Assembly: GCF_963678635.1 (NCBI RefSeq)
Contig: NC_087067.1
Coordinates: 40,632,379-40,696,378 of the forward strand
Reading direction: 5' to 3'
Length of the DNA stretch: 64,000 bases
DNA from: Symsagittifera roscoffensis
Lineage: Eukaryota; Xenacoelomorpha; Acoela; Convolutidae
Positions 1-11,467 of this stretch are shown here, piece by piece (position 1 is the first letter of the stretch; the number at the start of each line of letters is the position of its first letter). The translations under genes were made by a program, and so were the position numbers. A model generated the notes under the pieces. That model did no database searches, was not told where the DNA came from, and saw only the letters and a program-made list of their open reading frames with translations.

Positions 1-1724
1 AAATTAATTATAGGTGTTTTGTAAATTAATATCAAGAACTACAATTTAAGATTTGTAAGTCTTGATATTTATCTATACTACAGACGCATAAAAACACAAA
101 AATTGCAACTGCAAATCGATCTATTTTGTTTCGGTCTTGACGCGCTCAAAAACAGATTTCTGCAGCCTAATGGTGTCCGGTAAATAAGTGTATACAATCC
201 AACTGTGTTCAAAAACTAATTAACACCCTCGAGGTATTTTTTGTTTGTTGCAATCAATTAGTCAAAAATCAAAAACTTGAAATCAATTACTGCATTTCGT
301 TGGGATTTTTCTAGAGCAAAATTTGTTATTAATCAATTGCTTCATAAATTTGAATTCAATAGAAACAACCATTATTTCATGGGATTTGATAGATTGTACT
401 TACAACTATACAGTTTTTACCCACAATTTGGCGGTAGAAATTCAGCAATTGTGTTTTTAGGTTCGCCTACATAAAATTTTGCTGCATTCACTTAAAATTA
501 AAAGCGTTTTTGCAATCAATTGCTCAAATTATTGCTCCGACTTCCGAACAAAGATGGAACTTTTGTTCCAGGTGAGGTTTTTTTTCACACAAATTTTGAA
601 GTTTTAACAAGGCACTACTAGTTTTATGCCTCATGAAAAGTAGTGACGTTGTGAGTTCTAAAAAATTTCACCTCTGATTGCTTTTGTAAATTTATTGTTG
701 TTTGAAATTAGCCATTTTACTAAAATCTGACAGTTATTGCCCGATATCATTCGTTCTTTCAACGGCCAAGCGGGTCCTTAGTCCAATCAAAAAACCATCC
801 AATTTGACTTGAGACAAGCTGTCTGGAACTATTAATATATTGTTCGGAAATATTGCTATTTGCTAATTGCGTCGTTGTCGTTTATCCGTTTATCAAACCG
901 TGTGGCTGGCGGGAGTATTTTCAATAAATCTTAAAAAATAAACCTTTCATTTTTTTTTGAAATTTTATATGATATACATCACTTTTTTCTTAGACTTCAA
1001 GGAGCAGTCGGAACGTTCATGTCTTTGCTCCGAGATACGAGCAGTCTTGTTCAAACGTCGAAATTAATTGATTTTAGATAAAAATCAAGAAATTTTGCAT
1101 TGCTTTAATTTTTTTCGGACGGCAAATTGGGATTGGGGCAGTTTAAATTGACCTTTGCAAAATCAAACCATGCAAGATGTATTTAAAACAGTTGAAAATT
1201 ATAGCTGGAAAACATATACTCGCAAACATTTAACCATATGAACCAATTAGCTTGAAACAAAGGAAGCTAATATGGAACAAACAATATTTGTTTCTTTCAC
1301 TTTTCTTTTAGTTCTCCCCGCGATTTAAAATACTCCATTTTAGGGAAATCTTTTAGACTCTCTGTTGATTACAATCAGCTTGTAGTTTTTTGAGTGGATT
1401 TGAAAATCTATTTGCTTTCTACCAAATCCTTTAGGTGAAAAGGATACTAACGAACATTGAACTGAAGTTTATTCGTTTTCCAGGTGCGTGTGTTAGATTT
1501 TTTGGAGCCATAAATCGAGATTTAAAACAATTGTAATTTTTGGAAAAAATCAGTAAAAAGTAATGAATTTTCTTCAGTAATTTTTTCTCCTTTAAAATAT
1601 AGTAAGCGAACCTCTCATGCATCAGTTTGCGATATGTGAGCTTTTGCTTCCGGTAATTGAAAACAAATTACGTTCTCTGTTCGCAACGTGTTCACACTAA
1701 TCAGTTCTAAACAGGTGTCAAATT
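1..1724. repeat. Direct repeat copy 1 (period 2,792 bp)
   Basis: This stretch matches 2,793-4,502 almost base for base, with scattered substitutions and small indels. It may begin left of the window, since position 1 already lies inside the match. It contains a diverged member of the window's main Helentron-like family (532-1,051). Two short frames stay open in both copies: plus 277-474 / 3,037-3,288, and minus 1,431-1,622 / 4,197-4,403. The plus frame shows a synonymous difference (a Gly-Phe-Asp stretch, TTT versus TTC) but ends at a stop in copy 1 that copy 2 lacks. The peptides are not recognised and are probably incidental. Confidence 0.85.
532..1051 (+). mobile_element. Diverged main-family element (subfamily B), copy 1
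   Basis: It begins TTGCTCCGAC and ends GATACGAGCAGTCTTGTT. Inside it keeps the family landmarks in order: a CATGAAAAGTAGTGACGTTG block, the CCCGATATCATTCG core matching the CGCGATATAATTCGC core elsewhere, and the GTGTGGCTGGCGGGAG block. The 3' end has GCAGTCGGAAC, but the GGGCTTCGCCC stem-loop is replaced by a TTTGCTCCGAG sequence. It lies inside the 1.7-kb direct repeat and was therefore duplicated with it. Confidence 0.6.
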
Positions 1725-2792
1725 CTTAAATTATTATTCTCCTCATTTTAGGTAGTTATGACGCATCAATTGATAATGATGTAGAATTCACTGCTAAAAC
1801 TACGTAAGATAATGACTCAGAGTCAAAAATGAAGTAAAATCTTTGCTCGGCGTTAGAATGAAGTAAAAAATGAAGTAATAAATCTTAGAATGAAGAATAA
1901 ATCTTTGAATGAAGTAAAAAATGAAGTAAAACGACTTCAAAAAAGAGCATTTAGCAAAAAAACGTTATGACTATTTGACACAACAGTTTCAAAAACACTG
2001 TAGAGATTACTAAAACGGACACCATGATCGGGAAATATACATCTCAAAATGAATCTTTCGTTAAATAGTTTAATTGAAAAGTTTTTTCCACTACGATCAT
2101 CTGGACTTAGCCAGCAAAATATATGGATTGACAACGAAAAAGCAGCAGTAAAAAATAGAAATTTCGTTTAAAAGTTTCAACTAACGAAACTGAAAATTCA
2201 TAGCGTGACTTTCATCAAAACAATTTTTGAAGTGATCATTTAAAAAAGTCTTACGGAAATGAAAAGAGATGAAGAAGCTTGGCAAGTAAAAGTGTCACAA
2301 CAAACCGAACAATGTTAACGATTTATTGCATTAATCGGAAAAAAAAATAGCAAAACTAAATTCTGAAGCAGCAAAGACAACCTTGCCACAAAAACAAAAA
2401 CTATTATTTTACGAACGTTTGTTTTAACCAACAAAAAATGCAAAAAAAAGATTGTTTTAACCGGCAGAACTCTCTGCATGGCAAATTTTGATATTATCGC
2501 TCAAAATAAAAAAAAATGAATTATACATTTTGACGGACTATAATTAAAAACACCGAGATAGCCCAATTTTACGAATAGCAAACTTTTGCCACAAAATACA
2601 TTTAATTTAAGAATTTCGTAATAAATTTGATTGCATATGGATGTTAAAAAATGCTCAATTAACATATATATTTTTTTTCCAAAGTTGGATATATTTATCA
2701 AAAGAGCCTCGACAAAGGAAATTAATGTTTTCGATCATAAACCCTGGAATTTTTTTTTAAAATCTAAGTAAAGTGGGATCATTCAATTTAGA
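1725..2792. other. Spacer between the 1.7-kb repeats
   Basis: A+T-rich sequence present only between the two repeat copies. It contains a degenerate GAATGAAGTAAAA tandem stretch (about 1,820-1,932) and no supported gene. Confidence 0.6.
1820..1932. repeat. Degenerate short tandem repeat
   Basis: Variants of GAATGAAGTAAAA recur six or so times with interspersed ATAAATCTT. It looks like replication-slippage sequence without coding potential. Confidence 0.6.
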
Positions 2793-4502
2793 AAATTAAT
2801 TATAGGTGTTTTGTAAATTAATATCAAGAACTACAATTTAAGATTTGTAAGTCTTGATATTTATCTATACTACAGACGCATAAAAACACAAAAACTGCAA
2901 CTGCAAATCGATCTATTTTGTTTCGGTCTTGACGCGCTCAAAAACAGATTTCTGCAGCCTAATGGTGTCCGGTAAATAAGTGTATACAATCCAGCTGTGT
3001 TGAAAAACTAACTAACACCCTCGAGGTATTTTTTGTTTGTTGCAATCAATTAGTCAAAAAATCAAAAACTTGAAATCAATTACTGCATTTCGTTGGGATT
3101 TTTCTAGAGCAAAATTTGTTATTAATCAATTGCTTCATAAATTTGAATTCAATAGAAACAACCATTATTTCATGGGATTCGATAGATTGTACTTACAACT
3201 ATACAGTTTTTACCCACAATTTGGCGGTAGAAATTCAGCAATTGTGTTTTTAGGTTCGCCTACAGAAAATTTTGCTGCATTCACTTAAAATTAAAAGCGT
3301 TTTTGCAATCAATTACTCAAATTATTGCTCCGACTTCCGAACAAAGATGGAACTTTTGTTCCAGGTGAGGTTTTTTCTTCACACAAATAGTGAAGTTTTA
3401 ACTAGCCACTACTAGTTTTATGCCTCATGAAAAGTAGTGACGTTGTGAGCTCTAAAAAATTTGACCTCTGATTGCTTTTGTAAATTTATTGTTGTTTGAA
3501 ATTAGCCATTTTACTAAAATCTGACAGTTATTGCCCGATATCATTCGTTCTTTCAACGGCCAAGCGGGTCCTTAGTCCAATCAAAAAACCATCCAATTTG
3601 ACTTGAGACAAGCTGTCTGGAACTATTAATATGTTGCTTTTTGCTAATTGCGTCGTTGTCGTTTATCCGTTTATCAAACCGTGTGGCTGGCGGGAGTATT
3701 TTCAATAAATCTTAAAAAATAAACCTTTCATTTTTTTTTGAAATTTTATATGATATACATCACTTTTTTCTTAGACTTTAAGGAGCAGTCGGAACATTCA
3801 TGTCTTTGCTCCGAGATACGAGCAGTCTTGTTCAAACGTCGAAATTAATTGATTTTAGATCAAAATCAAGAAATTTTGCATTGCTTTAATTTTTTTCGGA
3901 CGGCAAATTGGGATTGGGGCAGTTTAAATTGACCTTCGCAAAATCAAAACATGCAAGAAGTATTTAAAACAGCTGAAAAGTATAGCTGGAAAACATATAC
4001 TCGCAAACATTTAACCATCTGAACCAATTAGCTTGAAACAAAGGAAGATAATATGGAACAAACAAGTTTATTCTTTTCACCTTTCTTTTAGTTCTCCCCG
4101 CGATTTAAAATACTCCATTTTAGGGAAATCTTTTAGCCTCTGTTGATTACGATCAACTTGTAGTTTTTTGAGTGGATTTGAAAATCTATTTGCTTTCTAC
4201 CAAATCCTGTAGGTGAAAAGGATACTAATGAACATTGAACTGAAGTTTATTCGTTTTCCAGATGCGTGTGTTAGATTTTTTGGAGCTATAAATCGAGATT
4301 TAAAACATTTGTACTTTTTGGACAAAATCAGTAAAAAATAGCGAATTTTCTTCAGCGATTTTTTCTCCTTTAATAGATAGTAAGCCACCCTACCACGCAT
4401 CAATTTGCGATTTGTGAGCTTTTGCTTCCGGTAATTGAAAACAAATTACGTTCTCTGTTCGCAACGTGTTCACACTTATGAGTTCTAAACAGGTGTCAAA
4501 TT
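2793..4502. repeat. Direct repeat copy 2 (period 2,792 bp)
   Basis: Second copy of the 1.7-kb repeat. The match to copy 1 stops at GGTGTCAAATT, after which the flanks are unrelated. Compared with copy 1 there is a short deletion near 3,633 and several substitutions, so the duplication is not brand new. Either the pair forms direct terminal repeats around a 1.07-kb interior, or a 2,792-bp tandem unit is cut short at 4,502; the window cannot decide. Confidence 0.85.
3325..3832 (+). mobile_element. Diverged main-family element (subfamily B), copy 2
   Basis: The counterpart of 532-1,051 within the second direct repeat, with the same TTGCTCCGAC start and GAGCAGTCTTGTT end. A small internal deletion near 3,633 removes part of the segment that follows AATATGTTG. 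Confidence 0.6.
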
Positions 4503-6730
4503 TCAGCACCCGAAATTAGGCGAAGTTCCTGTTTACCGTAGCTTTATGTAGTACAATTTTGTATAACAATCTCTCTGTAAAATTTCGAAAAATGAGATCA
4601 TACTTTTTGCTTTGACACATCTTCCCCCTAACAAGACCCAAGTTAAAATCAGGTAAAGATGTTCCTCGCAACATTTTATTTAGACTAAGTATGCTCAGCA
4701 CTGCGTGCAATTTGCTCAAGTCTGATTGGCTGAAAAATCCAGATTTGAAGTAATTTAAAATCCCCCCCCCCTCATCGCGTTTGGGGGGAGGATGTTAACT
4801 TGGTCCCAAATTTTCAATTATTGTGAAATCTTAAACTAGTGGGTTAATTTTTTATAGGGGTGGGCATTCTTTGCTAGTGCATGAAAGCTTTTTTTGAACG
4901 AAAAACCACCTGCCAATAATTAACATATGCCAAAATATGGTATCTTTAAAACTCCATTTTTCAATTATTTGTAATTTGGAATTCCAAATAACGAAGTAGT
5001 AAATCGTTGATGATCGTTTTGTGGGCTATTTAATAATATGTATTCCTTTCTTCAAGTAAACCATTTAAAGTCAGTTCTTCATTTTTTGCTGCTGGGAAAA
5101 TAGTGACTCAATTTACTGCTTGAACTTTGGGGAGTCGATATTTGAATAGCTCAAAAATTGTGAACAACAATAAGAAAACAGTCCTAAAAACCCTTCAAAT
5201 GTCAGTATAAGTATCTTGATTTAGAAAGCCTTGGCATTGAAGACTATATAATAGAATAGGTAATTTGATTAAAGATTTTTTAACGTTGCCTAATTTTGAA
5301 AGATGTTATACAAAGCGTAGTCTTAATATTGTTGAAAGCATCAACTTTCCTGCTTCAAACGTATTCTGTTTTGACAGCAAACTCAGAAAAATATGTCTAA
5401 TTATTTTCCTTCAAATAATAGGGTATTTTTCTTAGAAACAGTATGCAAAAAGAAAATTTGACCGAAGCAAACCACTCTATATATCTTCCATTTATATCAT
5501 TTAAATAATATGACCAGGTCAACTTCAAACTGAATGTTCAAATTAAACCCGCAGCGAGATATGGAGCCATAAACCAATTAAATTTGGGTAAAAGTCTGGC
5601 TTCGCTGATCTATTCGGCCGAAATAAACGAAAACAAAAGGAAAGCTGAAAATCGAAACAAAATGAATTGTGACATGTTTACTACTTAGTTTTGTCTGCAG
5701 TTTCTTCCTCGGAAAACAAGGTGAATAAATACAGGTTTTGGCTATAGCAATTCGAACTAAATGAAGTTCAGGCTAATCAAATTATAGAATCTGGAAAAGT
5801 CGCACAAAACGAATCGGAATAAAAACTTTTTCATTTTATAGATTTTCAATTTTTTTCAAAATACAAAAAAAGACACTTTGTTATTTTTTGTCCAAAAAAA
5901 GAATCATCAACCTGCAATGTATACAGGGGCGCTAAATTTTTCCGATTTCCGAAGGAAGAGACGCAATATTTGGGATGAGTGTGATTCAATTTTTAATTTC
6001 AAGTTCAATTTTTAAGCAGCAGTTCTTATATGCCAACTGAAAAATTGGTTCCCTCAAATCAAAAATTAAAAAAAAAAACTTTTTTTTTATAAAGATATTG
6101 GCTCATAAATTTTGCCAATTTCTTCAATTTTAAATAATCCAAGCGCAATAAATTTAATTTTACAACTATTGGATAAAGTTGACAGCTCAGAGTTTACCAA
6201 AAAACTGAATTGCGGTAGGCTGTTTGGTCTTACTAATGCCTTATTTGACAAACAGTTTCATCACTTGTACACTTTTACATCATTTACAATGTGTAAAAAT
6301 TTTCAAAAAGTTCTTCCTACTATAGATGAAACCAAGCAAAAAATAATTCCAAGACAACATCCCAATAATTTCCTCTGATTTTTTAAATTTATTTCACCAA
6401 ATTAAAATATTTAGCAAAAACTTTATACCTCAATAAAGATGAAGAAACATTTTGTTCGATATTAGCTGTGTTTTTCATCCAAGTTCCGGGGGTTTGGAAA
6501 TTGCCGATTTTTTAGCACGTTAATTCATCGTGAAACTGAATGCTGTATTACTTATTACATCTATCTGAAACACCCTGTAGTTTGATTATTTATGTAGGGC
6601 TTGAAAACTAAATTTCAGCAATCAGTTTGTGAGTGGGATGCTAAGTATTGGGTGTGCAATTCAATTCAAATTATCTAACAGCGCCAAATTCTTCCGCACT
6701 CACAAAATTGGAAATCGAGCTGATGCATGT
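4503..6730. other. Gene-free A+T-rich stretch
   Basis: No convincing coding frame. A poly-C/poly-G hairpin lies at about 4,762-4,792 (C-run, CTCATCGCGTTTGGGGGG), followed by GATGTTAACTTGGTCC. Related sequence recurs near 9,400-9,450. The 88-codon open frame near 6,112-6,378 has no recognisable domain and no good start, and is treated as chance. Confidence 0.5.
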
Positions 6731-6742
6731 TAAATTCGTAAC

Positions 6743-6924
6743 AATTCGTAACAGGAGACAATTCGTAACATGCGACAAATCGTAGCAAGCGACAGTTCAT
6801 AACCAAACTATGGCAAGTAGATTACGCTTGTGCGTGAATCAGTGTTCCCCGCTTAATCTACTGTTACGAATTGTCGTTTGTTAGGAATTGTCGCATGTTA
6901 CGAATTGTCGCCCTTTACGAATTG
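6743..6924. repeat. Imperfect inverted repeat of CGACAATTCGTAACA units
   Basis: The left arm (about 6,743-6,827) has degenerate copies of GACAATTCGTAACATGC and ends GTAGATTACGC. The right arm (about 6,851-6,924) is its reverse complement, starting GCTTAATCTAC and continuing with TTACGAATTGTCG units. The loop between them is about 23 nt. The arms are themselves built of a repeated unit of about 16-18 bp, giving a tandem array folded into a long hairpin. Confidence 0.75.
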
Positions 6925-7157
6925 AGGCCTATCGATGTCAAATGGCGAGATTGATTGGTTAATAATACTGGCAGCATCAGGGCAAAACTTTGAACGCTCC
7001 AACTGTCTTCTAATGTCCCAGGAAAAAGTTTCATATTTAGGAAAACTAGTTTTGATTAAGTTACGAAAAAGAGTTTAAAAAAATCAATTTTTTCTTTTTA
7101 AATACCCCCCACGCGCTTTGTAACGAATAAAATGATTCACTTGGCATCTAGTAACGT

Positions 7158-7202
7158 AACAAGACTGCTCGTATCAGCGCAATGAACTGAGTGTTCTGAG
7201 TG
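7158..7202 (-). mobile_element. 3'-end fragment of the main Helentron-like family
   Basis: AACAAGACTGCTCGTATCAG is the reverse complement of the family 3' terminus. It is followed by a decayed GTGTTCTGAGTG where the family has TGTTCCGACTG. Only the end survives. Confidence 0.55.
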
Positions 7203-7529
7203 TCCATAAACTGGTCTCGAATAGTTTTTGCTTAGGGAAATATAGAAAAATACGATTTTTAAGCTGAATATTAAGACTCTTGTATGAAATAAAAAAAGAC
7301 CAATTAGCCTGCCTCAATTGAATTTCGAACGATTTTGTGGTGCGGGATAAATCGCCACGCGTAAATAGTGCGCTCTAAATTTTCAGTTTTAGAGTAACAC
7401 AGCGCTCTTATAGTCACTTTTGTCTGTTAGTGTGCGTTTCAAAGTAATATTTAAACCAAGATAGTTTAGTGGAGATTGAGCCCCTTCTGGGACCACGCAG
7501 AGCCATGGAGTGAGCCCCTGAAGGAAAAT

Positions 7530-7602
7530 TTTTTGAGATTTAGTCTGAATAGAAAAACCACCCGAGCATATTTATTCCTCTTTTTTTTCGAAAGTCGGAA
7601 CA
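7530..7602 (-). mobile_element. 5'-end fragment of the main family
   Basis: Reading the minus strand gives TTGTTCCGACTTTCG, then a decayed GGAATAAATATGCTCGG, then the GGTGGTTTTTCTATTCAGAC segment. This is the family order at the 5' end. Confidence 0.5.
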
Positions 7603-7699
7603 ATAATTGTTCTTAATAACGTAGCTCAAATCTAATTGGCACGCTTTCTGAATAAGAATAAATCATCGCTCCCGCATTTTAAAAAAAAACGAAATCTAT

Positions 7700-7846
7700 T
7701 GCCCGTCAGCTGTATCAAATTAGACTAATTTGACAGCTTTCAAATCACCGTTTTTTTCTAAATGTTTTGTTAATTTGAGCTCCGGACGTCGAAATAAAAT
7801 ACACAAAGCATAAAAATTCTTTCCATTCTTCAAAAGTCGGAACAAC
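7700..7846 (-). mobile_element. Decayed 5' part of a main-family copy
   Basis: On the minus strand, TTGTTCCGACTTTTGAAG is followed by a GGAGCTCAAATT block and a CGGTGATTTGAAAG block. These correspond in order to the family CCTGAGCTCAAATTTG and CCTGTGATCATTTTTC blocks. The remainder is lost. Confidence 0.4.
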
Positions 7847-8784
7847 AATAAGATCCAAATTTTAACACTCACTATTTGATGTTTTGACCCAAACGGAATT
7901 GATTTGATTAAGCAAAGTATATATTTATTAATTATTAAGTTCTATGAAAAAAAAACAAGTTGAGGGGTTGTTGGAACTTTCAAGGCTTTGATCTGATAAA
8001 AGCAGTTTTATTCAGGTTTATAAAAAAAAAACGATACTTCAAGCTTTGAGTTATTTATGAGGTTCAGCTTGCCGTTTCTTTTTGATCAGACTTTTAAGAT
8101 GCCTTTCGACCGGACTCCTAGTTTTTTATCCGTCATCAAGCGTGCAAAAACAGAATATGTTGTGCAAGTTCCGCTCACTGTTTCTGGGATGATTTTGATT
8201 GGATTAAGCAGAATTGCGAGGGTGCGCATGCCAATTAAAATCATTTTTGAGAAGTTTCAGTTTGACTTTTGTAAAAGATTATCAAAAATGCCATTTTCTT
8301 TAGCCTATTTCAGCCTGGCTCTTCCAAAAATGCTACCTTTGAACATTTTTTTTATAAAACTATTAAAAAGGTCTTTTTAGAGTTTCGAAATCACTGAAAA
8401 ATTAAAAAAAATTGAAATAAAAAAATCAGTGTTGAAAAAAATTGTCTAATACCTAGCTAAAATTGTCACCATACTTGTGCTTGGTATAACTTTCATTGAT
8501 CTATTTTTGTCGAAATGAGACAAAACGCAGGCTGTGATTGATGAACCCTAAATTGAATCAAAGCAACCGGTTTTAGATCACCCAGCGCTATATTGAATCT
8601 GACAAGACCATGTATCCGTTACCCTTTTTAGTTTTCTTTCATATTCAGCTTATAACGACTGTGCTTTGATATGTTTACACCAAATTGTTTAATCCATTAG
8701 CGATTCTTCTTTTGGTATTTTCGGTCGATTTTTGTGTGAACAAAGTACGTCGGTACACACAAGTATTAAAATACATTAAGCGGA
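7847..8784. other. Gene-free stretch
   Basis: A 107-codon frame on the plus strand (8,057-8,380) is open but has no recognised domain, is rich in Phe/Leu/Lys as expected of A+T-rich chance frames, and has no splice context supporting it. No other feature is seen. Confidence 0.4.
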
Positions 8785-8945
8785 ACGGTTGAAAAAATAT
8801 TCGGTTAAGAAAGTAATTCATCTTCATTTTATCCAATATTACCCAGTTTTTAAAGTTACCAAACGGTCGAAAAAAATATATATATAGGTCAAAAAAGTCA
8901 TTGATCTTCATTCTTATCCAACAACACATAAGTTTCAAAACTGAT
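8785..8945. repeat. Two-copy tandem repeat of about 77 bp
   Basis: ACGGTTGAAAAAATATTCGG followed by CATCTTCATTTTATCCAA recurs as ACGGTCGAAAAAAATATA followed by GATCTTCATTCTTATCCAA, with comparable spacing. Identity is moderate. Confidence 0.6.
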
Positions 8946-9160
8946 AGAATTAGACGGTAAAATTAAAATTAAACTTGCGTAAAGATCGTTTTACAAAATT
9001 TGCTGAATCATGTTTTTAATTCTTCCGCTCACTGAAAAACTATGTTTTCTATGGGTCAAGTTAAACAGAGGTCAAGATCTTGTTTTCCATTTGAAGTTTT
9101 ATAGGTTCTTGACAAAATTGAAATCAAATTTATCATCATAGGCAAAGCATGATGTTTTTA

Positions 9161-9590
9161 TTAAAAATTTTGATGGTTTGCTATAAAGGCATTAGCATTA
9201 GGTGGGACGGCCGAATTGGGTCTTGTTGAGTGGCACGTATTAAGGTGTATTCTGTCATCGAATATACGTGTCTCCTTTTGAAACACGGATCCTCTTACAG
9301 AGCAGCGACCAACCTCCTCACGAAAAAATGGAAAGGCCTTTGGTTCATCCAGTCGAAATTTATAAATGACCAAACTGATATTGGAAAGTCTTGCCTCTGA
9401 CACATTTCGCCCCATTTTCGTTTAGGGGGGATGATGTTAACTTAGTTCTGAGTTCGAATTGTCAACCAATCAGAATAGATGATTTTAAAACCAGAGCTTT
9501 GCAAATTACTTTATATTGAACGCTGATTTGGAGGATCTTAATTTGGTCTATTTGGAAGGGGGGGGGGTGGTGTTAACTTTATTATGGTGA
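9161..9590. other. Higher-GC block with repeated GGGGGGATGATGTTAACTT motif
   Basis: This segment is noticeably less A+T-rich than its surroundings and holds an 84-codon open frame on the minus strand (9,161-9,415) with no recognised domain. It is followed by TTTAGGGGGGATGATGTTAA (about 9,422) and a second G-run with GGTGTTAACTTTA (about 9,557). Similar GGGGGGAGGATGTTAACTTG occurs near 4,783, and both sites have GACACAT plus a C-run upstream. It is probably an old dispersed repeat rather than a gene. Confidence 0.35.
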
Positions 9591-11467
9591 CATAATTTGG
9601 GTAGGCAGGCCGATTTAAGGAGCGACACAATTAACTGACGGGGTGATTGGTACACTGAAAAGGACAACAAACAAGATTGAAACTTCCCTGCCGTTTCCAG
9701 TCATGGAGATGACTCCAAAATTGGCGAAATAATCACGCGAGTTTTTCTTCATTGGTTTCTTCTTCTAATTACGGTTATTTTTTCATTCTCTCGGTCAACA
9801 ATAGTCTTGAAGGTCTTCTATAAATTTGAGAGAAAAACTCAAAAAATTAATTAATCATCATTGAGCGAAAAAAAACTCTTTTTAAAACCTGAACTCTAAG
9901 TTGAAGAAATGATATAGACACTGAGTAAACTTTTATTTGACGGTCAATTAAAATAACAATATTGTTCTCAGCTCAGCGATAATAATTATATTTTTCCTTC
10001 TTTTTGCAAAAACTTCCAAAAGTGTATATTCCCCCTGGTATTTTGCATGCTATCAATCCGCGCTTGCAATCATCAAACAAGCATGACTAATTTTTTCAAT
10101 TAGCTTCCAGGAAAAATTCAATTTTATTTCAAGTCTATTGATTTCGAGATAGAAACAAAAGACGCTGTAATTGAACCACGATAAGTTGATTGACAATTTT
10201 TCTGATAGTGAACTTCAAAGCTTAGGATAAATCGCTTGTATATATTTTTAGATAAGTTGGTCTTCATTCAAGCGGTTGTCTTATTTGGTGGATAAATTGG
10301 ATCAATTAGTTCAGAAAAGAGGAAAAAGGAACAAGACTTAGTGCAAATAATCGGTATGAGAGCCAAATCAACCTCATAATTATATCTATGGAGGTAGGGT
10401 TTCAAAGTTAATGATTACAACAAAATGCAAACCTTTTTGACTACGGGAAGTGGATTTTGGTCATTATTTTACATCTTCACTCGATACCCGTTTTTTAGAT
10501 AAAACGTGCTTTTTAAGCCTAAAAAGACAATTTTAGATCAAACAACTCTAATTTACTTCTTTTCTGAACTCGAAAGCCCAAAGCAGTTTCTGCCTTTTTG
10601 TTCGACTGAATTACTTCATCCGTAAATTGTTCGAACTTCAAAAAAACTCGAGCGAAATTATTAGAATGAAAAGACCACTAAAACAACCTTATTTTCTTCA
10701 TTTCACGTAACAAATGATAAAGCCTGAATTTAGCCATGGTTCTTTTCAAAATGGCATAATTCTGACGCGCATTACAAAAAATCATAAAATGTATAAGTTT
10801 TTAGTTTTGATAAGAATTTTTAAAAAAATAGTTGATTTATAAATTTAGATGGAAAGTTATTCTCAACAATTTAATAAGTTTAAATTTCTGATCTAACGTA
10901 GTTCTTTTGAAAATTTTCTTCAAGAGCCAAAAAAAAAACAGTTGATTGATAGATTTGATTTGCTTGTGTTTTATAATTTGCAAAACTATCTTTCTTTTCT
11001 TAGAATCAATTATCATTGCAACAATAACCTTGAAATTTATGCCATTTTGTTTGCTTTTAATTCAATGGGAAGTTATGCTCATTGAAGATTAACTTATTCA
11101 AAGAGACGGCAAGTTTTAGTCGAAAAAGTTTACTTTTTGCTTTTTGTCTAATGAAAAAAAATACTCAGAAATTGTTGAAATTGACCATGTAAATTATCAT
11201 TGATTGGTGAACATATTTCGCTGGCTTAAAAATAGCACGAAAACCCCTTTTTTGTTCAAGTGTATTTTTTTAATTGAGTCGGTTCCAAAAAAACGCAGCG
11301 CAAAAAAAGGCAGTAGTAATTGACCTCGGTGAGCTTTCTGTCCAGCAAATAGTTGACTCTGCAAGTAGCAATTTCTGACAATTTTTTTGTAACAGAATCA
11401 ACGACATTAAACATTTGAGCTCAAAATCAACCGCACATTTCAACTCTGACCATTTTTTGAACAGTTA
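9591..11467. other. Gene-free A+T-rich stretch
   Basis: No coding frame, RNA gene or structured repeat could be supported here. Confidence 0.5.

Noticed and set aside
8057-8380. 107-codon plus-strand open frame.
   Set aside because: No recognisable domain, residue composition typical of A+T-rich chance frames, and no supporting splice or start context.
8675-8938. Minus-strand frame beginning MKLMCCWIRM, which contains the Cys-Cys-Trp expected in the next Shaw exon.
   Set aside because: The residues after Cys-Cys-Trp do not resemble the Kv3 linker, there is no splice acceptor in the right place, and the frame spans a small tandem repeat; the match is coincidental.
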